Positions 6,853-9,214 of a stretch of DNA of 9,214 nt are shown here, one piece after another; position 1 is the stretch's first letter; each line of letters opens with the position of its first letter. The DNA is from Syntrophomonadaceae bacterium. GTDB lineage: Bacteria; Bacillota; Dethiobacteria; PWVN01. The notes below the pieces were generated by a model. It was given only the letters and a program-made list of their open reading frames with translations. It was not told the origin of the DNA and did no database searches. The DNA lies in NCBI GenBank assembly GCA_003561835.1, contig PWVN01000168.1, positions 1 to 9,214 of the forward strand, given 5' to 3'. The translations under genes and the position numbers were made by a program.

Positions 6853-8310
6853 ATGGCAAAACCCACAGGTTTTTTGGAATACCGGCGTCAGCTCCCTGCC
6901 TGCCGGCCGCCCCGGGAGCGGATCCAGGATTGGCAGGAGTTTATTGTACCCCTGACCCCGGAAGGGCAAAAACGCCAGGGGGCCCGGTGTATGGACTGCG
7001 GTGTGCCCTTCTGCCATTCCGGCATTCTGCTGCAGGGCATGGTATCGGGCTGCCCCTTGAACAACCTGGTCCCCGAATGGAACGAACTCCTCTACCGGGG
7101 CCTCTGGAAGGAAGCGGCTTTCAGGCTCCTGAAAACCAACGCATTCCCCGAATTCACCGGCAGGGTATGCCCCGCCCCCTGTGAAGGTTCCTGCACCCTG
7201 GGCATCCATGAGCCTCCCGTCACCGTGAAGGCCAACGAGCTGGCCATCGTGGAAAGGGCCTTCCGGAAAGGATACGCCCTTCCCGGCCCCCCGCGGAACC
7301 GGACGGGCAAAAGGGTGGCCGTGGTGGGGTCCGGCCCGGCAGGTTTGGCCTGTGCCCACTATCTGAACCGGGAGGGCCACGGGGTAACGGTGTATGAAAG
7401 GGATGACCGGCCGGGCGGTCTCCTGATGTACGGGATTCCCAATATGAAGCTGGGAAAAGACATCGTGATGCGGCGCCTGGAAGGGATGGAAGCCGCGGGT
7501 ATCCGGTTTCAAAACAGTACGGAGGTGGGGCGGGATATTTCGGCCCGGGAATTGTGCGAGGGAAACGATGCCCTGGTTCTGTGCTGCGGAGCCACCCGGC
7601 CCCGGGACCTGGAGGTGCAGGGGCGAAACCTTGAGGGCATCCACTTTGCTGTGGATTTTTTGAAGGCCAACACAAAGAGCCTTCTGGATGCCCCAGGCCG
7701 GGGTTCTTCCCCGATTTCAGCGGCAGGCAAAGACGTGGTGGTCATCGGCGGCGGCGACACAGGCACGGACTGTGTGGCCACAGCCCTGCGCCACGGCTGC
7801 AAAAGCGTGGTGCAGTTGGAAATATTGCCCTTCCCGCCCCGGGAGCGGCTTCCCGAGAACCCGTGGCCCCAGTGGCCCAAAACCCTGAAAACCGATTACG
7901 GTCAAGAGGAGGCGGCTGCAGTTTTCGGGCGGGACCCCAGGATCTTCAGCACCGCCACCGAAAAGTTCTGCGGCAATGGCTCGGGGGAGGTCCGGGAGGT
8001 CCATACGGTTCAGGTAGCCTGGGAGAAAGGCCCCGGGGGGAAATATGTTCCCCGGGAAATACCGGGAAGGGGAAAGGTCCGGTCCGCCCAGCTGGTCCTT
8101 TTATCCATGGGTTTTCTGGGAGGGGAGGAAACCCTGCTTCAGGAGTTGGGGTTGAAAAACCCCGTGGGGAGAGGGGGGTATGGCACGGAAAGGCAGGGCA
8201 TCTTCGTCGCCGGGGATATGCGCCGGGGGCAGAGCCTGGTCGTTTGGGCCCTCCGGGAGGGCCGGGAAGCTGCCCGGGCCTGCCACGACTACCTGGCCGG
8301 AACAGCCTGA
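6853..8310 (+). CDS. gltD: Glutamate synthase, small (NADPH-oxidising) subunit
   Basis: A 485-residue FAD-dependent iron-sulphur protein, typical in length. It takes electrons from NAD(P)H and passes them through FAD and [4Fe-4S] clusters to the FMN of GltB. The N-terminal cluster-binding region shows C46-x2-C49-x4-C54 with C67, and C106-x3-C110-x3-C114 (CPAPCEGSC). The FAD Rossmann motif VVGSGPAGLA is at 157-166, the NAD(P)H motif VVIGGGDTGTD at 296-306, and the closing FAD motif FVAGDMRRGQSLVVWA at 451-466. The start MAKPTGFLEYRRQLP is the family's usual N-terminus. It has purine-rich AAGGAAGGGGA upstream (6835-6845), so I prefer it to the ATG at 6811 fourteen codons earlier. The gene is the last of the operon. 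Its stop codon overlaps a copy of the dispersed GCCTGACCCC motif. All expected cysteines and glycines are present, so it should be functional. Confidence 0.97.
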   Translation: MAKPTGFLEYRRQLPACRPPRERIQDWQEFIVPLTPEGQKRQGARCMDCGVPFCHSGILLQGMVSGCPLNNLVPEWNELLYRGLWKEAAFRLLKTNAFPEFTGRVCPAPCEGSCTLGIHEPPVTVKANELAIVERAFRKGYALPGPPRNRTGKRVAVVGSGPAGLACAHYLNREGHGVTVYERDDRPGGLLMYGIPNMKLGKDIVMRRLEGMEAAGIRFQNSTEVGRDISARELCEGNDALVLCCGATRPRDLEVQGRNLEGIHFAVDFLKANTKSLLDAPGRGSSPISAAGKDVVVIGGGDTGTDCVATALRHGCKSVVQLEILPFPPRERLPENPWPQWPKTLKTDYGQEEAAAVFGRDPRIFSTATEKFCGNGSGEVREVHTVQVAWEKGPGGKYVPREIPGRGKVRSAQLVLLSMGFLGGEETLLQELGLKNPVGRGGYGTERQGIFVAGDMRRGQSLVVWALREGREAARACHDYLAGTA

Positions 8311-8314
8311 CCCC
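8305..8314. repeat. Dispersed 10-mer GCCTGACCCC, copy 2, overlapping the gltD stop codon
   Basis: Identical to 454-463 and 8820-8829 and in the same orientation. The TGA of the motif is the gltD stop codon (8308-8310). Unlike the other two copies it is not itself inside an inverted repeat, although an 8-bp hairpin begins 12 bp downstream. Three copies of a 10-mer in 9.2 kb are not expected by chance. Confidence 0.55.
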
Positions 8315-8325
8315 TTATTTGTAAA

Positions 8326-8349
8326 GGTTGGTCAGGTCCACGACCAACC
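8326..8349. terminator. Inverted repeat in the convergent gap, possible terminator
   Basis: GGTTGGTC, an 8-nt loop and GACCAACC form a perfect 8-bp stem between gltD and the convergent membrane-protein gene. Read on the minus strand it is followed by TTTACAAAT, a weak T-run. On the plus strand no T-run follows. It may terminate the minus-strand gene; for gltBD the evidence is poor. The rest of the gap (8350-8411) shows nothing else. Confidence 0.45.
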
Positions 8350-8411
8350 CCTGAAAGATATAGGATTTGGCCTTTTCCTGCCTCGGGTGGGCAAAGATGG
8401 GCTTCCAACCC

Positions 8412-8738
8412 TTACCCCTCATACCGGCTGGCGAAGAATTCGATGATCATCCCGTAAATGATACCGGCGATGAACCCCATGGGGTCATGAAACCCGGTGG
8501 AGCTGTAGAAGGCGAAGGAGACCAGGAATCCCAGGCCGGCGCCCCGCAGCAGATGGGGCTTCCCTTTTTGTCCGCCGGACAGGCCGATAACCACACCCAT
8601 GAGAAGCCGGTTGTACCAAAAGGAAAAGAAGTAGTCTGTCCCCTGGGCGGGGCCCGAGCGAATCCAGGCGCCCATGATGCAAAAGACTCCCAAAAGGGCT
8701 CCGGCAGCGATGGCTGCCTTCATTCTTTGTGTGAACAA
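8412..8738 (-). CDS. Small multi-pass membrane protein of unrecognised family
   Basis: I do not recognise a named family. The product is about 108 residues and strongly hydrophobic. Likely membrane segments are around residues 8-25, 42-55, 66-82 and 86-103, with a Gly-rich GGQKGK loop near 55-60 between the second and third. Charged residues cluster at the N-terminus (QRMK), in that loop and at the C-terminus (SRYEG), consistent with four passes and both ends on the same side. The start is TTG at 8738-8736. GGGAGGTG (8755-8748) lies 9 nt upstream, and an in-frame TGA occurs two codons before the TTG, so only the TTG or the ATG five codons later is possible. The ATG would be about 24 nt from the ribosome site. 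The gene is convergent with gltD and downstream of the zinc-ribbon gene; co-transcription is possible but a hairpin lies between them. Function unknown. Confidence 0.75.
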   Translation of the reverse strand: MFTQRMKAAIAAGALLGVFCIMGAWIRSGPAQGTDYFFSFWYNRLLMGVVIGLSGGQKGKPHLLRGAGLGFLVSFAFYSSTGFHDPMGFIAGIIYGMIIEFFASRYEG

Positions 8739-8792
8739 AACTCACTGCACCTCCCGCGAAAAAGTGAAAATCACATGTCAATAACAGAAAAG

Positions 8793-8837
8793 GGCCGGGC
8801 CTGAAAGTGAATATTTCAAGCCTGACCCCATCCGGCC
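8793..8837. repeat. REP-like inverted repeat with GCCTGACCCC copy 3; possible minus-strand terminator
   Basis: Outer arms GGCCGG (8793-8798) and CCGGCC (8832-8837) enclose an inner TGAAA/TTTCA pair (8802-8806 with 8814-8818) and the 10-mer GCCTGACCCC (8820-8829). On the minus strand the outer stem is followed by CTTTTCTGTT, so it may terminate the zinc-ribbon gene that ends at 8848. Sequence to the left of the 10-mer, with AAGT and TTTCAA, resembles that beside copy 1, which suggests one element family. A relation to RAYT-associated palindromes is a guess from memory. Confidence 0.5.
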
Positions 8838-8847
8838 TTCTTATTCC

Positions 8848-9066
8848 CTAAACGATCTTGTTTTTTCGGGCTCCCGGGCCCCAGCGGCGAATCATGGTCT
8901 GAATGCCGATCACCTTTTCCCTGTACTCCTTGACGTCCCTGGAACACTTGGGGCAGCGTTTCAACTCAAACCCATCCTCGTCGTGAATCGTTATAACCGG
9001 GGACACGCCAACCAGCTTTACCCGCATATCCAAAACCTTGCCGCACTCGCAGATAATACTGGCCAT
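8848..9066 (-). CDS. Small four-cysteine zinc-ribbon-like protein, function unknown
   Basis: A 72-residue soluble protein starting MASIICECGKVLDMR. It has a C-x-C pair (residues 7 and 9, CEC) and a C-x2-C pair (38 and 41, CPKC) about 29 residues apart, a spacing that can form a single zinc ribbon. Between them is a beta-rich stretch (VKLVGVSPVITIHDEDGFELKR). The C-terminal 25 residues are basic (KEYREKVIG...RRWGPGARKNKIV), which would suit nucleic acid or protein contacts. I chose the ATG at 9066-9064: AAGGAGGT lies 6 nt upstream. The GTG immediately before it, at 9069, would be only 3 nt away. No specific family is recognised. The gene is followed by a GC-rich hairpin with a T-run on its strand. 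The strong ribosome site and metal-binding pattern make it a real gene; its role is open. Confidence 0.8.
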   Translation of the reverse strand: MASIICECGKVLDMRVKLVGVSPVITIHDEDGFELKRCPKCSRDVKEYREKVIGIQTMIRRWGPGARKNKIV

Positions 9067-9214
9067 CACGACACCTCCTTTTCACAGGTCGAGCATTATT
9101 TTCTCATAATTCAGCATCTTCAGCCTTTTCCTCGTACCTCGAAGAGCCTCACTTCTTATATTAATTTTGCCATATTTTTGGTCCTATTGCAATATAGTAA
9201 AACATATTTTCATA
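9067..9214. other. AT-rich upstream region of the zinc-ribbon gene, truncated by the window edge
   Basis: No open reading frame is convincing here. It is clearly more AT-rich than the rest and should hold the promoter of the minus-strand zinc-ribbon gene. On that strand TTGCAA (about 9193-9188) and CAAAAT lie 17 nt apart, but the -10 match is poor. A 10-bp palindrome TATTGCAATA (9185-9194) overlaps this -35. The last seven bases, TTTCATA (9208-9214), match one arm of the operator-like elements upstream of gltB. Confidence 0.4.

Overview
The window looks like a GC-rich bacterial chromosome of the Firmicutes, probably a Clostridia-type thermophile or anaerobe. The lineage is inferred from a T-box leader, strong AAGGAGGT-type ribosome binding sites, sigma-A-like promoters and one TTG start supported by a Shine-Dalgarno site. 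No species can be named from sequence reading alone. The genes are housekeeping nitrogen and aromatic amino acid metabolism. I see no transposase, CRISPR array, tRNA, rRNA or defence system.

Layout. The left third is on the minus strand. A site-2-type (M50) membrane protease with two CBS domains (769-1881) lies upstream of the first 81 codons of aroF, a DAHP synthase that runs off the left edge (1-243). The 525 bp between them hold a complete T-box leader with its own promoter (about 298-708). It has a T-box, competing antiterminator and terminator, and a probable UUC (Phe) specifier. DAHP synthase, the first step of the shikimate pathway, is therefore expected to be induced when charged tRNA-Phe runs low.

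The centre is a plus-strand glutamate synthase operon: gltB (2130-6773, large subunit) and gltD (6853-8310, small NADPH-oxidising subunit). Together they convert 2-oxoglutarate, glutamine and NADPH to two glutamates. gltB and the protease gene diverge from a 248-bp region. There, two near-identical 27-bp operator-like elements (1983-2009 and 2082-2108, 24/27 identical) bracket the predicted gltB promoter, one upstream and one just downstream of the expected transcription start. This is the most interesting regulatory signal in the window.

The right end (8311-9214) carries two small minus-strand genes convergent with gltBD: a 109-residue multi-pass membrane protein of unrecognised family and a 72-residue four-cysteine zinc-ribbon-like protein.

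A 10-mer, GCCTGACCCC, occurs three times in the same orientation (454-463, 8305-8314, 8820-8829). Two copies sit inside inverted repeats. One of these is inserted in the T-box leader, and the third copy overlaps the gltD stop codon. This suggests a small dispersed palindromic (REP-like) element family. I found no clear evidence of a wholly new multi-gene system; the novelty here is regulatory.
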